64,000 nt of DNA from Paenibacillus abyssi (GTDB lineage: Bacteria > Bacillota > Bacilli > Paenibacillales > Paenibacillaceae), in NCBI RefSeq assembly GCF_014640295.1, contig NZ_BMGR01000003.1, positions 310,001 through 374,000 of the forward strand, in the 5' to 3' direction. The notes beneath the pieces are model-generated. The model had not been told where the DNA came from. It made no database searches and worked only from the letters and a program-made list of their open reading frames with translations. Within the stretch, counting starts at the first letter, position 1. Each line of letters begins with the position of its first letter. The translations under genes were made by a program, and so were the position numbers. This document shows positions 25,277 to 34,584 of this stretch, piece by piece.

Positions 25277-25386
25277 GGTGATACGTGACAATACAAACGG
25301 TGATGGATAACAATACAATCGGTGATGGATAACAATACAAACGATGAAACGTAACAATACAGACAGTGATGCGTGACACTATGACG
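25277..25386. repeat. 22-bp tandem repeats upstream of the transposase-like gene
   Basis: Units GGTGAT(A/G)(C/G)(G/A)T(A/G)ACAATACAA(A/T)C begin at 25277, 25299, 25321 and 25343, with a decayed fifth at 25365. They lie about 150-250 bases before the gene's start codon, in the region where its promoter should be. Another GATGCGTGAACAAT echo appears near 25401. Confidence 0.9.
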
Positions 25387-25581
25387 TATACACTTTAAAT
25401 GGCGATGCGTGAACAATCACTTTAGCAGACTGTCAGCATAAAAAAGGCAATCATTATGTCTGCGCGAATTGAATTTAAATGTTTGAGTGAGGTGTAAATA
25501 TTTTAAAGATATGTCCGGGGGAGAGGTTTGCTTATCGCTCAAATGTGATAAAATGGCTGTATTGTAGTCAAGGAGGCGGAG

Positions 25582-26325
25582 ATGGGTAAATATAAATTAG
25601 TTGCATTGGATATGGATGGGACGCTGCTTAATGATCGTAGTGAAATTAGTAAAGAGAACGCAGCTTGGATACATAAGGCGCTGGATTCCGGTGTTACCGT
25701 ATGCTTCTCCACGGGCAGAGGCTTTCGAAGCGCACTGCCTTATGCAGAACAGCTTGAACTGGATACCCCGATGATAACAGTCAATGGCAGCGAGATATGG
25801 CATAAGCCGCATGTGCTGCATCAACGAACGTATATGAGTGAGGCTGTTCTGGGGCGTTTGCAGCAGTTGGCTCAGCAGTATGAAACGTGGTATTGGGCGT
25901 ATACCATTGAAGATGTATACAACAAGGAGAAATGGATCGGATCGGATGAGACGCTGGAGGAAAAGCACTGGTTGAAATTCGGCTTTGATACGCCCGACGA
26001 TGCGGTGCGAGCCAAAATTCGCCGCGAGATTGAAAGCTGGGGAGGCTTGGAGATTACTAACTCTTCAACGACCAACATTGAGATCAATCCGCAAGGTGTT
26101 TCGAAGGCTAATGCCATTCGTGAGGTTTGTCGTTTGCTGGATGTGGATATGTCGCAGGTCATTGCGGTTGGAGACAGCCTAAACGACCTGGCGGCCATTC
26201 GTGAGGCTGGACTTGGCGTAGCGATGGGAAATGCCCAGGACGAAGTAAAAGCGGCGGCTGATGTCGTGACCGTAACGAACAACGAAGATGCAATTGCCCG
26301 TGTTATAGAGCAGTATGTCCTTTGA
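25582..26325 (+). CDS. Cof-type HAD-superfamily phosphatase
   Basis: The 247-residue cytoplasmic phosphatase has the nucleophile motif LDMDGTLLND at 9-18, motif II STGRG near 46, and motif IV AVGDSLNDLAAIREAGLGVAMGNA near 194-217. The Cof cap domain lies between. Members dephosphorylate flavins, sugar phosphates or pyridoxal phosphate; the substrate is not readable. AAGGAGGCGGAG precedes the ATG. It begins a run of short-spaced genes through the flippase at 27568. Confidence 0.92.
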   Translation: MGKYKLVALDMDGTLLNDRSEISKENAAWIHKALDSGVTVCFSTGRGFRSALPYAEQLELDTPMITVNGSEIWHKPHVLHQRTYMSEAVLGRLQQLAQQYETWYWAYTIEDVYNKEKWIGSDETLEEKHWLKFGFDTPDDAVRAKIRREIESWGGLEITNSSTTNIEINPQGVSKANAIREVCRLLDVDMSQVIAVGDSLNDLAAIREAGLGVAMGNAQDEVKAAADVVTVTNNEDAIARVIEQYVL

Positions 26326-26341
26326 GAGGTGATATAGCTTA

Positions 26342-26821
26342 ATGGAGATCGTAGGATGGATTCTCATTATCGTTCTGTTTGCCATAGGCATGGCGGGAGC
26401 GATTTTTCCTATTCTTCCTGGAGCGCTTGCAATTTATTTCGCATTTTTCATCTACGGCTTTTTTATTAGCTTTGAGCCGTTCGGATGGGTTTTCTGGACA
26501 CTGCAAACGTTAATCGTTGCCGTGTTGTTTCTGGCTGACTATGCGGTTAATGCATGGGGAGTTAAGCGATACGGCGGTTCGCGGGCATCGGTGATCGGGA
26601 GTACGGTTGGCGTGATTGTGGGACCATTTGTCATACCGGGCATCGGCCTATTGCTAGGTCCGTTTATTGGCGCTGTCATTGGCGAGCTGTTTGCCGGTTC
26701 GAATACGGGACAATCATTGCGCGTTGGGTTTGGATCGGTTGTCGGATTGTTTTCCAGTATTGTTGTGAAGATCATTTTGCAGCTGGTGATGATTGTCTTA
26801 TTTATCATTTGGATTATATAA
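26342..26821 (+). CDS. DUF456 family membrane protein
   Basis: The 159-residue protein is nearly all hydrophobic, with four or five helices rich in Gly (GMAGAIFPILPGALAIYFAFFIYG; GVIVGPFVIPGIGLLLGPFIGAVIGEL). This matches DUF456, a family of unknown function. It starts 16 bases after the HAD gene with GAGGTGAT upstream. Confidence 0.9.
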   Translation: MEIVGWILIIVLFAIGMAGAIFPILPGALAIYFAFFIYGFFISFEPFGWVFWTLQTLIVAVLFLADYAVNAWGVKRYGGSRASVIGSTVGVIVGPFVIPGIGLLLGPFIGAVIGELFAGSNTGQSLRVGFGSVVGLFSSIVVKIILQLVMIVLFIIWII

Positions 26822-26848
26822 CAAGTTAACGAGGAGTGGCAGAGAACG

Positions 26849-27571
26849 ATGATTAGAGTAACAGTATGGAATGAATTTCTGCACGAGAAAGTTCATGAAG
26901 AGGTTAAAGCGGTATATCCTGACGGCATTCATCAAGCGATCGCCAGCGGTATCACAGGAGATGGGGTTGAAGTGCGAACAGCGACGCTGGAGCAGCCAGA
27001 GCATGGGTTGACTGAGGAAGTGCTGGCCAATACTGATGTGCTTATCTGGTGGGGTCACATGGGGCATGACAAGGTGGACGATGCGATCGTCAAGCGTGTG
27101 CAGGATCGGGTACTGGCGGGAATGGGCCTGATTGTACTGCATTCCGGACATTTCTCAAAGATCTTCAAAGTGCTGATGGGCACGGGCTGTGATCTGAAAT
27201 GGCGTGAAGCTGGCGAGAAAGAGCGGATCTGGGTCGTGAATCCCGCACATCCGATTGCAGCTGGGCTGCCGGAGCATTTTACGATTGAGAGCGAGGAAAT
27301 GTACGGGGAGCATTTTGACATTCCAGCGCCGGATGAGCTTGTATTTATCAGCTGGTTTGAAGGCGGGGAAGTGTTCCGCAGCGGTTGTACATTCTATCGC
27401 GGCCAAGGCAAAATCTTCTATTTCCGTCCAGGACACGAAACCTACCCGACCTATTACAACCCGCAGGTGCTGCAGGTGATCCGTAACGGTGTTCAGTGGG
27501 CGGCTCCATCGCAAACAGCAGCGCCGATCCGTGGAAATCATCAACCATTAGAACCGATTAAGGCGAAATGA
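26849..27571 (+). CDS. ThuA-like (trehalose utilization) protein
   Basis: The 240-residue protein adopts the ThuA glutamine-amidotransferase-like fold: [12 protein letters not shown] at the start, [15 protein letters not shown] near 60-75, [14 protein letters not shown] near 92-105, [27 protein letters not shown] near 194-220. ThuA is linked to trehalose and disaccharide metabolism in rhizobia, but its chemistry is not established. The gene has a GAGGAG site, and its stop overlaps the next ATG (ATGA). Confidence 0.9.
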   Translation: MIRVTVWNEFLHEKVHEEVKAVYPDGIHQAIASGITGDGVEVRTATLEQPEHGLTEEVLANTDVLIWWGHMGHDKVDDAIVKRVQDRVLAGMGLIVLHSGHFSKIFKVLMGTGCDLKWREAGEKERIWVVNPAHPIAAGLPEHFTIESEEMYGEHFDIPAPDELVFISWFEGGEVFRSGCTFYRGQGKIFYFRPGHETYPTYYNPQVLQVIRNGVQWAAPSQTAAPIRGNHQPLEPIKAK

Positions 27572-29223
27572 ACATGCTTAAAAAAGATTCTTTGCTAAAA
27601 GGCACGATTGTTTTGGCGGCGGCCGCACTGGTCGCCCGTTTTTTAGGTTTGTTTCAAAGGGTACCGCTTGACTACATGCTTGATTCGGCGGGCAGAGCCT
27701 ATTTTGGTCTGGCCAACAACGTTTATCTGTTCCTGCTGGTCATTGCCACAGCAGGGATTCCAAGTACGATCAGCAAGATGGTATCCGAGCGATATGCGCG
27801 GGGCCGAATCGAGGAAGCCCAGCAAATTTATCGGGCGGCATTGCTTTTTGGGGCGGTTACGGGGCTGATCATCTCTGCCTCTTTATATCTATTGGCGCCA
27901 TTTGCAACAGCGAATATTGCCATGAAACCGGGGGCTGAATTAGCGGTACAAGCGATCGCTCCGGCACTTCTATTATTCCCGATCATTGCGATGATGCGCG
28001 GATATTTTCAAGGACGCCAGATGATGACAGCCGGGGGCATCTCGCAAATCATCGAGCAGGTGCTGCGCGTTATAACCGGGGTCGCTTTAGCGTTTATTTT
28101 CTTGTCCTGGGGATATGACAATGAATGGCTTGCAGCGGGCGCCGCAGCAGGCAGTGTATTCGGCAGCATTGGCGCGTTTGCGGTCATGCTCTGGTACGCC
28201 CGCAAGCTGAAACGGCAGGATGCTGCGGAAAAGCTTAAGGATGCTCAGGCGAAGAAGGGTGCCATAAGCGGCGCAGTCGTCAAGCTTAAGCTTCGTCGTA
28301 TTTACGGCGAGATCTTTCGGATGTCGTTGCCTATTGTATTTACGGCATTGACCGTACAGTTCCTTTATTTGGTTGATACTTTTTTCTTTGTTCGTCTGAC
28401 AGGCTCTTTGTATTCGGCAACAGAGAGTATGGATATTCTGGGCTGGCTTGTTAACCGTGCTCAGGCATTAGCGGGAATCCCGCCTATTCTAGCGATCGCA
28501 CTCAGCCAGTCGATTATACCTGTTATTTCATCAGCCTTTGCGGTCCGCAACATGAACGAAGTGCAGCGGCAGGGTTCCGTTGTCATGCGCATCGTGTTGT
28601 TTACCGGAATTCCGGTCTCCATCGCACTTACGGTTGCTTCCATCTCCGTAACAGGATTCATATTTACCGATACGGGGGGCAGCGGAATTGTCGCTGCATT
28701 GACGGCAGGTACGGTCTTTCAAATTACAATGATGACAACTAACTCTGTCTTGTTCGGCTTGAGCAATCCGAAGGCGCCAATGCGACACACGATCGCGGGA
28801 ATGGCCGTCAAATTGGTGGCCAGTATGATCCTCGGTCCTCTGCTTGGCGTATATGGCTTAATTATTGCCTCGACTTTATGTTTTCTGCTCATAACGGTAC
28901 TGAATATGCGGACGATCCGTGGAGAGGTCACGCTGAACGTGCTCAGCGGCCGTTGGCTGCGATATGCGTCAGTTATCGCTATTACGGCAGGCGTAGGCTT
29001 CGGATTGGATGCGGCCGGCCGGACACTGCTGCAGCCGCTGCCGGACAAGCTGATGTACTTTGTGACGGCAGCCCTAACGGGCTTAGTCATTTTGACCCTC
29101 TATCTGGTGCTGCTTGTAGCATTGAAAGTCGTCACGGCAGAAGATGCGAAGAGTTATCCAGGACCGCTGCGCAAACTATTCGGTATACTGCTGCGGAGGT
29201 TCCCGGTTAGGGAAAGCCGCTAA
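27568..29223 (+). CDS. MurJ/SpoVB-type polysaccharide or lipid II flippase
   Basis: This 551-residue MOP-superfamily transporter has about fourteen helices. The starting block [45 protein letters not shown] and [19 protein letters not shown] are typical of the YtgP/SpoVB group, which flips cell-wall or spore-cortex precursors. It overlaps the ThuA gene by 4 bases, so it is translationally coupled. Whether it acts in vegetative wall growth (Amj/MurJ-like) or in sporulation (SpoVB-like) cannot be told here. Confidence 0.88.
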   Translation: MNMLKKDSLLKGTIVLAAAALVARFLGLFQRVPLDYMLDSAGRAYFGLANNVYLFLLVIATAGIPSTISKMVSERYARGRIEEAQQIYRAALLFGAVTGLIISASLYLLAPFATANIAMKPGAELAVQAIAPALLLFPIIAMMRGYFQGRQMMTAGGISQIIEQVLRVITGVALAFIFLSWGYDNEWLAAGAAAGSVFGSIGAFAVMLWYARKLKRQDAAEKLKDAQAKKGAISGAVVKLKLRRIYGEIFRMSLPIVFTALTVQFLYLVDTFFFVRLTGSLYSATESMDILGWLVNRAQALAGIPPILAIALSQSIIPVISSAFAVRNMNEVQRQGSVVMRIVLFTGIPVSIALTVASISVTGFIFTDTGGSGIVAALTAGTVFQITMMTTNSVLFGLSNPKAPMRHTIAGMAVKLVASMILGPLLGVYGLIIASTLCFLLITVLNMRTIRGEVTLNVLSGRWLRYASVIAITAGVGFGLDAAGRTLLQPLPDKLMYFVTAALTGLVILTLYLVLLVALKVVTAEDAKSYPGPLRKLFGILLRRFPVRESR

Positions 29224-29306
29224 GCATTAATTATTAGTTCTACCAGAAATCCCCTTTTCATGCTACTATAAATAGGTATATCTGACTAGGAGAGGGGATT
29301 TATCTA

Positions 29307-30911
29307 TTGAAAAAAAGTATGGGGAAGAAAAGCTTATTAGCGCTATTACTGGCGGCAGTACTGGTTATCGCAGTGGGGTGTCAGGCGGTAGGCGGCGTTG
29401 ATTTTAACCAGATGCTTAAGCAATCCTTGAAGGTAACTTCAATGGAAGGCAAGCAAAGCATCGAGCTTCAACTGCTGCTGAAGGATGGAGCGGCGGAGGG
29501 GATGCCCGAAGAAGAAGTTGCATTGATGAATATGCTGTCCAATATGAAATTGGAGTTTAACGATATTAAAATGAAGGATGCCCAGAACATGTCGCTAAAT
29601 GGACAATTGTGGCTTGGTGAATCCAATATCGGCTTCTCGCTTCAAATGTCCGAACAACTGGCAGTGCTGAAGATTGAAGGCTCGGATCGTGCATTTGAAA
29701 TGGATATGACAGATGCATCACTCGGTGGTATACTGCCGATGGCGGAAGAGCCTGCGCCTTCTGTTGATGCTGAAACGCAAGCGGAGCTGACTGAAATCGG
29801 CAGACAGATTATCGATCACGTCGGCGGGTATGTGATTGATAATCTTCCGAATCCATCGAAGCTTTCAGTCAACCCTGTACAAGAAACAATCAATGGCGAA
29901 TCGTTGAGTGTATTCCACGTACAGGCTGAGATCAACGGCGAAGAGTTGGTCGGTTGGCTGCATTCCTATCTGGATGCACTGATTGCCGACCGTGAAGGAC
30001 TGTCGGCGATGCTGACCGGTCTGTTCGAATCGCTGTCTAAAGAATCTGCTATCTGGGAATCACTGGGGACTTCGAACCCGTTCGCGGAAGCTGATCCTGG
30101 AGGACAGACGAAGGAAGAATTCATTGAAGAGAACGTTGAAATCATTTTGACACTGCTCGATGATGTCAAGATGGAGCTTACTGCTTTAGAGCAAGAAGAA
30201 GCAGAATCATTAGGCATTATCCTTAATAAAGATACGTACATGAAAGCTGACCTTTATGTGGATTCCAAGCTGGACATTCGCAAGTCGGTATTGGAAGCTG
30301 TTATTAAGCCTTCTATGACAGTGCAAGACGATGAAGAGATGCTTGCCGAGATTCCATTTGAAGGAATCCTTATTCGCTCTACAAGCGAGATGTGGAATGT
30401 CAATGGGAATGTCTCGCCTGTGCAGCCTGTTCAAACGGCTAATGCTGTTACACTGGATGAATTGATGGAGAAGCAATCCTATGAGGTTGTGCGCTTGTTT
30501 AATTCGGACTCTGTCGTTTATAATCTACTTAAGGATATGGGAATGACGAAGCAGACGGTTATGATGCATCCGGTGTATGAAGTAAACCCACCGATCATCA
30601 CGCCTGACGGCATCACTCTCATTCCGCTGCGTGATACGCTTAACCAGTTGGGTGCCACTCTTTCTTATGATGCATCCTCAAAGAAGTATACGATTCTCGA
30701 TAAAGGAACCAACACGAAAATCGTGCTCAGCAGAGGCAGCAAAAAAGTAACGATAAACAATGAGCAGAAAACATGGTCCTTCCCGGCCGCGAATATCGGC
30801 GGAACATTGTACGTGCCTGCCCGAGATTTCATCACCTCGGTTGGCGGTACGATTAAATGGGACACATTCTATATGGATGAGAAAATTCTTTTGCTCGAAA
30901 GGGAGTTGTAG
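29307..30911 (+). CDS. Lipoprotein with copper amine oxidase N-terminal (stalk) domain
   Basis: The 534-residue exported protein has a lipoprotein signal (KKSLLALLLAAVLVIAVGC, lipid-bearing Cys at 25). The central region of about 330 residues is unassigned and Glu-rich. A C-terminal stalk domain from about 415 (MMHPVYEVNPPIITPDGITLIPLRDTL, ARDFITSVGGTIKWD) is very common on Paenibacillus surface proteins. The start is a TTG at 29307 behind AGGAGAGGGG; ATG 29319 is an alternative. The thioredoxin gene begins 3 bases after the stop, implying one message and perhaps a redox link. Confidence 0.85.
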   Translation: MKKSMGKKSLLALLLAAVLVIAVGCQAVGGVDFNQMLKQSLKVTSMEGKQSIELQLLLKDGAAEGMPEEEVALMNMLSNMKLEFNDIKMKDAQNMSLNGQLWLGESNIGFSLQMSEQLAVLKIEGSDRAFEMDMTDASLGGILPMAEEPAPSVDAETQAELTEIGRQIIDHVGGYVIDNLPNPSKLSVNPVQETINGESLSVFHVQAEINGEELVGWLHSYLDALIADREGLSAMLTGLFESLSKESAIWESLGTSNPFAEADPGGQTKEEFIEENVEIILTLLDDVKMELTALEQEEAESLGIILNKDTYMKADLYVDSKLDIRKSVLEAVIKPSMTVQDDEEMLAEIPFEGILIRSTSEMWNVNGNVSPVQPVQTANAVTLDELMEKQSYEVVRLFNSDSVVYNLLKDMGMTKQTVMMHPVYEVNPPIITPDGITLIPLRDTLNQLGATLSYDASSKKYTILDKGTNTKIVLSRGSKKVTINNEQKTWSFPAANIGGTLYVPARDFITSVGGTIKWDTFYMDEKILLLEREL

Positions 30912-30914
30912 TAC

Positions 30915-31262
30915 ATGGAACCAATCCGTACGGAAGCTGAATATCGAGAGCAGATTCAACGTGATGCGTTGACAATTATCGTATTTAAAACAACATGGTG
31001 CAAAGATTGTCATTTCATCGAACCGTTCATGCCGGATCTAGAGAAGCAATATGCACAGCAAGTCACCTTCCTACAGATCGACCGTGATGATATGCCTGAT
31101 GTATGCAGTGAGTTGAATATTCTTGGCATACCGAGCTTTATTGCGTTCCGCAATGGCAAAGAGCTGGTTCGCTTTGTCAGCAAGCTTCGGAAAACGCGTG
31201 AAGAAATCGAGCAGTTCGTTAACCGGGCGATCGAAGTGTCCGCAGGACTGCCAAGCAGTTAA
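30915..31262 (+). CDS. Thioredoxin family protein (CKDC active site)
   Basis: The 115-residue thioredoxin fold has a TTWCKDCHFIEPF active site near 29-41 and the conserved cis-proline region LGIPSFIAFRNG near 74-85. The CxxC is CKDC, not the usual CGPC, so its redox potential and partner differ from housekeeping thioredoxin. It lacks a signal peptide. It is placed 3 bases after the stalk-domain lipoprotein and followed by a strong terminator. Confidence 0.9.
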   Translation: MEPIRTEAEYREQIQRDALTIIVFKTTWCKDCHFIEPFMPDLEKQYAQQVTFLQIDRDDMPDVCSELNILGIPSFIAFRNGKELVRFVSKLRKTREEIEQFVNRAIEVSAGLPSS

Positions 31263-31278
31263 TTAGATACATTGACCT

Positions 31279-31327
31279 AGAACGCCCGCGCAGGTATCGA
31301 TTCATTCGATCCTATGCGGGCGTTCTG
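31279..31327 (+). terminator. Rho-independent terminator
   Basis: A long hairpin, AGAACGCCCGC pairing with GCGGGCGTTCT, has a second inner stem (ATCGA/TCGAT). It closes the lipoprotein-thioredoxin unit. Confidence 0.85.
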
Positions 31328-31411
31328 TCCATGTATAGGGGATTGTCACATTTTCAACATGGATTTTGCTGTTTTTTATCGATATAATGGAGTGTGGTTA
31401 AATTGTGAAAA

Positions 31412-32341
31412 GTGGTGATCAATTTGGTATCCAGCCGCTATCGTATGCTTACTATCGCAGCGTGTGTGGGAATGCTGCTTGTCCTCTTGGCTGGCGCACT
31501 TGTAACAAACACGGATTCTGGCCGGGGCTGCGGGGATGATTGGCCGCTCTGTCACGGTAAATTCATACCGGCTTATACGCTTGAATCCATGCTCGAGTAT
31601 TCACACCGTGCCGTCAGTGCCATTGTAGGCTTTCTTGTTCTGGCATTGTTTATTGTAACGATGATGTATCATCGTAAATCAAAAGAAGCTGTCATCTATA
31701 CGTCCAGTGCATTATTTTTCACCGTTCTGCAGGCGCTATTGGGAGCAGCTGCCGTGAAATGGCCGCAATCTCCACCCGTCATGGCACTGCATTTTGGGTT
31801 CTCCTTGCTTGCACTTGCAAGTACAATGCTCATCGTCATGTGGGCTTACCGTAATAAAAAGGCAAAGAGCGATCAAGTGAGGATTAGTGTGCCACGTTCA
31901 GTATACCGCTGGTCATGGATCATATTTGTATATACGTATGTCGTTGTTTACATCGGTGCATTTATTCGTCATACGGATGCTGCCGGTGGCTGCGTTGGTT
32001 GGCCGCTTTGCAACGGCCAAGTCATTCCTGAGATGAGCGGGGCAACTGGAATTGTATTCGTCCATCGTGTAGCCGCGTTAATCCTGGCATTAGCCGTTAT
32101 CGGACTTGCGGTCCATATTCATAAAGTAAGCGGACATGATGGACTGAAGTTAACGAGCAAGTGGACCGTCGGGCTCGTTGTGTTCCAGATCTTCAGCGGG
32201 GCATTGCTGACGATGACTGTGACAAATGATAATGTGTTCATCTTTACAGGCTTGCTTCATAATTTGATTGTTTCAGCTTACTTCGGGATTATTGCCGATC
32301 TGTGCATACGTTCTTGGAAATATCGGGAAGGCCGGATATAG
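31412..32341 (+). CDS. ctaA: Heme A synthase (COX15/CtaA)
   Basis: This membrane enzyme oxidises heme O to heme A using two heme sites. The 309-residue, eight-helix protein has the two cysteine-pair loops of Gram-positive CtaA: GRGCGDDWPLCHG near 37-49 and GGCVGWPLCNG near 192-202. The essential Glu and His are in EYSHRAVS near 62-69, with further histidines at LHFGF, VHRVAA and LHNLI. The start may be GTG 31412 or TTG 31424; the latter has GGTGATC directly before it. It completes the pathway begun by ctaB at 16.7 kb. Confidence 0.93.
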   Translation: MVINLVSSRYRMLTIAACVGMLLVLLAGALVTNTDSGRGCGDDWPLCHGKFIPAYTLESMLEYSHRAVSAIVGFLVLALFIVTMMYHRKSKEAVIYTSSALFFTVLQALLGAAAVKWPQSPPVMALHFGFSLLALASTMLIVMWAYRNKKAKSDQVRISVPRSVYRWSWIIFVYTYVVVYIGAFIRHTDAAGGCVGWPLCNGQVIPEMSGATGIVFVHRVAALILALAVIGLAVHIHKVSGHDGLKLTSKWTVGLVVFQIFSGALLTMTVTNDNVFIFTGLLHNLIVSAYFGIIADLCIRSWKYREGRI

Positions 32342-32383
32342 ATAGTTCCGCTAATACAGAGTGAAAGGGGCTGCCCCCGCGAG

Positions 32384-33094
32384 ATGCTGCGCATGTTGTT
32401 TAACGAACCGCCTAGAATTGCTCAAGGACGTTTAGCGGAAGCACTGCAAGCGATGGAAAGGTTCGTCTCCTTGCTTCAGCGGCAAATTTCCGAAGGGCTT
32501 GATGGGGACATCAAGCTTAGGAAATATGAGATATGGACGCTGGGACTCATCGGATCGCTCGATGAGCTCGAACAAAGCCAATATGCCGCTCATCGTTATG
32601 CGGAGCAGATCAAGTCGACCTATTTGATCAACCTATCCGAAGCGGAATTGATGAGCTACTCCCGCCACATCTATTATGATAAAAATGCGTTTATTCGCAT
32701 CTTTGCGCTGCTCGACAAGCTGGGTACCCTGATGAACGAGATGTTTAAGCTGGAAACGGGGCGCATTAAGGCGCATTTCTCGTATTTCACTGTTCTGCGC
32801 AACATGCGGGGCCGGAGCCTGCATATGGAACTGACGTTGGCTCTAAATGAGATCAAAGAGCGGAATAAGGAACCGATGGCCCGGCTTCGCAAACGCAGAA
32901 ATACTGAAATCCACTATATGAATAGTGAAATGCATGATGATTTGCAGCGGCTGCACATCAAGACGGATAAAGACGTTCCTCTGGAAAACATCGGGCTGCA
33001 GCTTGCCGATTTGGACAAAGGCTGTGAGATGGTAATGGATACGCTTCGGCTTACATTTGAGTATGCTCACCGAATGATGAGGAAAACAAAATAA
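32384..33094 (+). CDS. Cthe_2314-like HEPN-domain protein
   Basis: This 236-residue all-helical, charged cytoplasmic protein resembles the Cthe_2314 HEPN family. It carries RNTEIH at 172-177, which fits the HEPN ribonuclease motif R-polar-x3-H in the Rx4-6H pattern. HEPN proteins are RNases or nucleotidyltransferase partners in toxin-antitoxin and defence systems, but this family is often found as a single chromosomal gene. No MNT or antitoxin gene is adjacent. The Shine-Dalgarno sequence is GAAAGGGG before a nearby ATG. Confidence 0.72.
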   Translation: MLRMLFNEPPRIAQGRLAEALQAMERFVSLLQRQISEGLDGDIKLRKYEIWTLGLIGSLDELEQSQYAAHRYAEQIKSTYLINLSEAELMSYSRHIYYDKNAFIRIFALLDKLGTLMNEMFKLETGRIKAHFSYFTVLRNMRGRSLHMELTLALNEIKERNKEPMARLRKRRNTEIHYMNSEMHDDLQRLHIKTDKDVPLENIGLQLADLDKGCEMVMDTLRLTFEYAHRMMRKTK

Positions 33095-33142
33095 ATATGG
33101 TATACTTGGAAGCATACGGTCATCGCGAGGGGGAGTGCGCCC

Positions 33143-33919
33143 GTGGAATTGAAGGGCAGAACAGCTTTGATTACAGGAAGCGCCAAAGGCTTGGGGAAAA
33201 GTACGGCAATGCTGTTAGCGCGCCAAGGGTGCAATATCGTGTTGAACTATGTGAACAGTGAGAGTGAAGCGCTTCAACTGAAGGATGAAATTGAACAACT
33301 GGGCGTCAGCGCAACAGCGCTGCGTGCGGATATTTCCGTGCCGGAACAAGTGGAACAGCTCGCAGAACAGGCAGAAGCGGCTTACGGGGGTATCGATATT
33401 CTGATTAATAACGCGGGGCCGTTCATTCGGGAACGGAGAGTGTTCCTTGAATATGAGCGTGAAGAAATCGTAGGCTTGCTTAATGGGAATCTGCTTGGTG
33501 TAATGCTGCTCGATCACCGGGTTCTGCCTGGGATGCGTTCACGCAAATGGGGTAGAATCATTCATTTTGGCTTTGGCCATGCAGGCGAAGCCAGAGCTTG
33601 GCCACATCGTGCGGTATATGCTGCGGCTAAAACGGGTCTCGTATCGTTCACGAAGACGCTGGCGGTTGAAGAAGCTGCGCATGGCATTACGGTGAATATG
33701 GTCTGTCCTGGTGATATCAGGGGTGTAAATAAGGAAAAGTCGATTGAAGATGTGCAATGGCAAATCGATGATGAATCACCGCGCGGAAGACCGGGAACCG
33801 GTGAGGATGTTGCGAGAGCGATCGGCTTTCTGTGTGACTCGAAATCAGATTTCATAACCGGCAATATACTGGATGTTACCGGGGGCCTTGATCCGATCAA
33901 ACGTACTTTAAAAGGATAA
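33143..33919 (+). CDS. SDR family oxidoreductase
   Basis: This 258-residue Rossmann-fold enzyme has the cofactor motif TGSAKGLGKS (TGxxxGxG) near 11-20, NNAGP near 89, and catalytic YAAAK in VYAAAKTGLVSF near 156. The expected serine position reads HFGFGHAGEAR rather than the usual Ser, so catalysis may be altered. It resembles FabG-like 3-oxoacyl reductases of the YtkK type; the substrate is unknown. GTG start at 33143 behind GAGGGGGAG. Confidence 0.88.
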   Translation: MELKGRTALITGSAKGLGKSTAMLLARQGCNIVLNYVNSESEALQLKDEIEQLGVSATALRADISVPEQVEQLAEQAEAAYGGIDILINNAGPFIRERRVFLEYEREEIVGLLNGNLLGVMLLDHRVLPGMRSRKWGRIIHFGFGHAGEARAWPHRAVYAAAKTGLVSFTKTLAVEEAAHGITVNMVCPGDIRGVNKEKSIEDVQWQIDDESPRGRPGTGEDVARAIGFLCDSKSDFITGNILDVTGGLDPIKRTLKG

Positions 33920-33926
33920 CACAAAA

Positions 33927-33977
33927 AAAGAGTCTCGCACATCGGATTGGCAAAGCCTCTCCGAGGCAAGACTCTTT
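33927..33977. terminator. Bidirectional terminator between SDR and nfu genes
   Basis: AAAGAGTCT pairs with AGACTCTTT, with a secondary CGG/CCG stem inside and A/T tracts outside. It serves both convergent transcripts. Confidence 0.75.
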
Positions 33978-33981
33978 ATTG

Positions 33982-34227
33982 TTAAAATACTTGTACGACC
34001 TCTTGAACGCCTTCAACTTCTTCAAGAAGTGCGCGTTCGATACCGGCTTTTAAAGTAATGGTTGAACTTGGGCAGCTGCCACAAGCTCCTACCAGCTTCA
34101 GCTTAACGATGCCGTCTTCTACATCAACTAATTCGACGTCGCCGCCATCGCGCTGAAGGAACGGACGAAGTTTATCAAGCACGTCCAGTACTTCATCGTA
34201 CATGGTCATTTGTGCGTTCTCGCTCAT
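33982..34227 (-). CDS. Nfu-type iron-sulphur scaffold protein (YutI-like)
   Basis: The 81-residue NifU C-terminal domain protein carries Fe-S clusters to target enzymes. It has the CxxC motif in [26 protein letters not shown], and the start [29 protein letters not shown] is typical. I chose ATG 34227, 9 bases after AGGAG; ATG 34233 and a longer upstream frame are less likely. It lies divergent from the YuzB gene, in an Fe-S-rich neighbourhood that resembles the Bacillus yut/yuz region. Confidence 0.93.
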   Translation of the reverse strand: MSENAQMTMYDEVLDVLDKLRPFLQRDGGDVELVDVEDGIVKLKLVGACGSCPSSTITLKAGIERALLEEVEGVQEVVQVF

Positions 34228-34308
34228 TGCCATCAACTCCTTTCTTTCTTTATTATAGTACAAAACAGACCAAATGAAAATGGATCTCACAAGGTTAGGT
34301 GATAATTA

Positions 34309-34578
34309 ATGAAATCAATCGTTGAATTCTGCTCTGCTAATATGCATCACGGTACCGATCAGGTGATGAAAAAGTTAGAGCAGGATCCGGAATTAGATGT
34401 TATCGAATATGGCTGTCTAGGCAATTGTGGAGAATGTTATCTTTTCCCGTATGCTCTTGTCAACGGTGAAATTGTTGCAGCCGAGACTGCAGATGAACTG
34501 TACGAAAAAATTATGGCATCAATTAATGAGCAGCAAGCGGAGCGCGACGCGCTGGACAAGCTGCTGGATGACATGTAG
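34309..34578 (+). CDS. YuzB family (UPF0349, DUF1450) protein
   Basis: The 89-residue protein has four conserved cysteines: one in EFCSANMHHG, then CLGNCGECYLFPYALVNGE. This pattern is typical of YuzB and looks like a metal or Fe-S site in a thioredoxin-like ferredoxin fold, function unproven. It is divergent from the Nfu gene and convergent with an NDH-2-like flavoprotein 6 bases away. The co-location with Fe-S genes is known in Bacillus. Confidence 0.9.
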   Translation: MKSIVEFCSANMHHGTDQVMKKLEQDPELDVIEYGCLGNCGECYLFPYALVNGEIVAAETADELYEKIMASINEQQAERDALDKLLDDM

Positions 34579-34584
34579 TACGGA

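Noticed and set aside
25131-25379. N-terminal extension of the IS1595-like protein
   Set aside because: It reads through the 22-bp repeats, giving a repetitive peptide, and the ATG at 25130 has a proper ribosome site.
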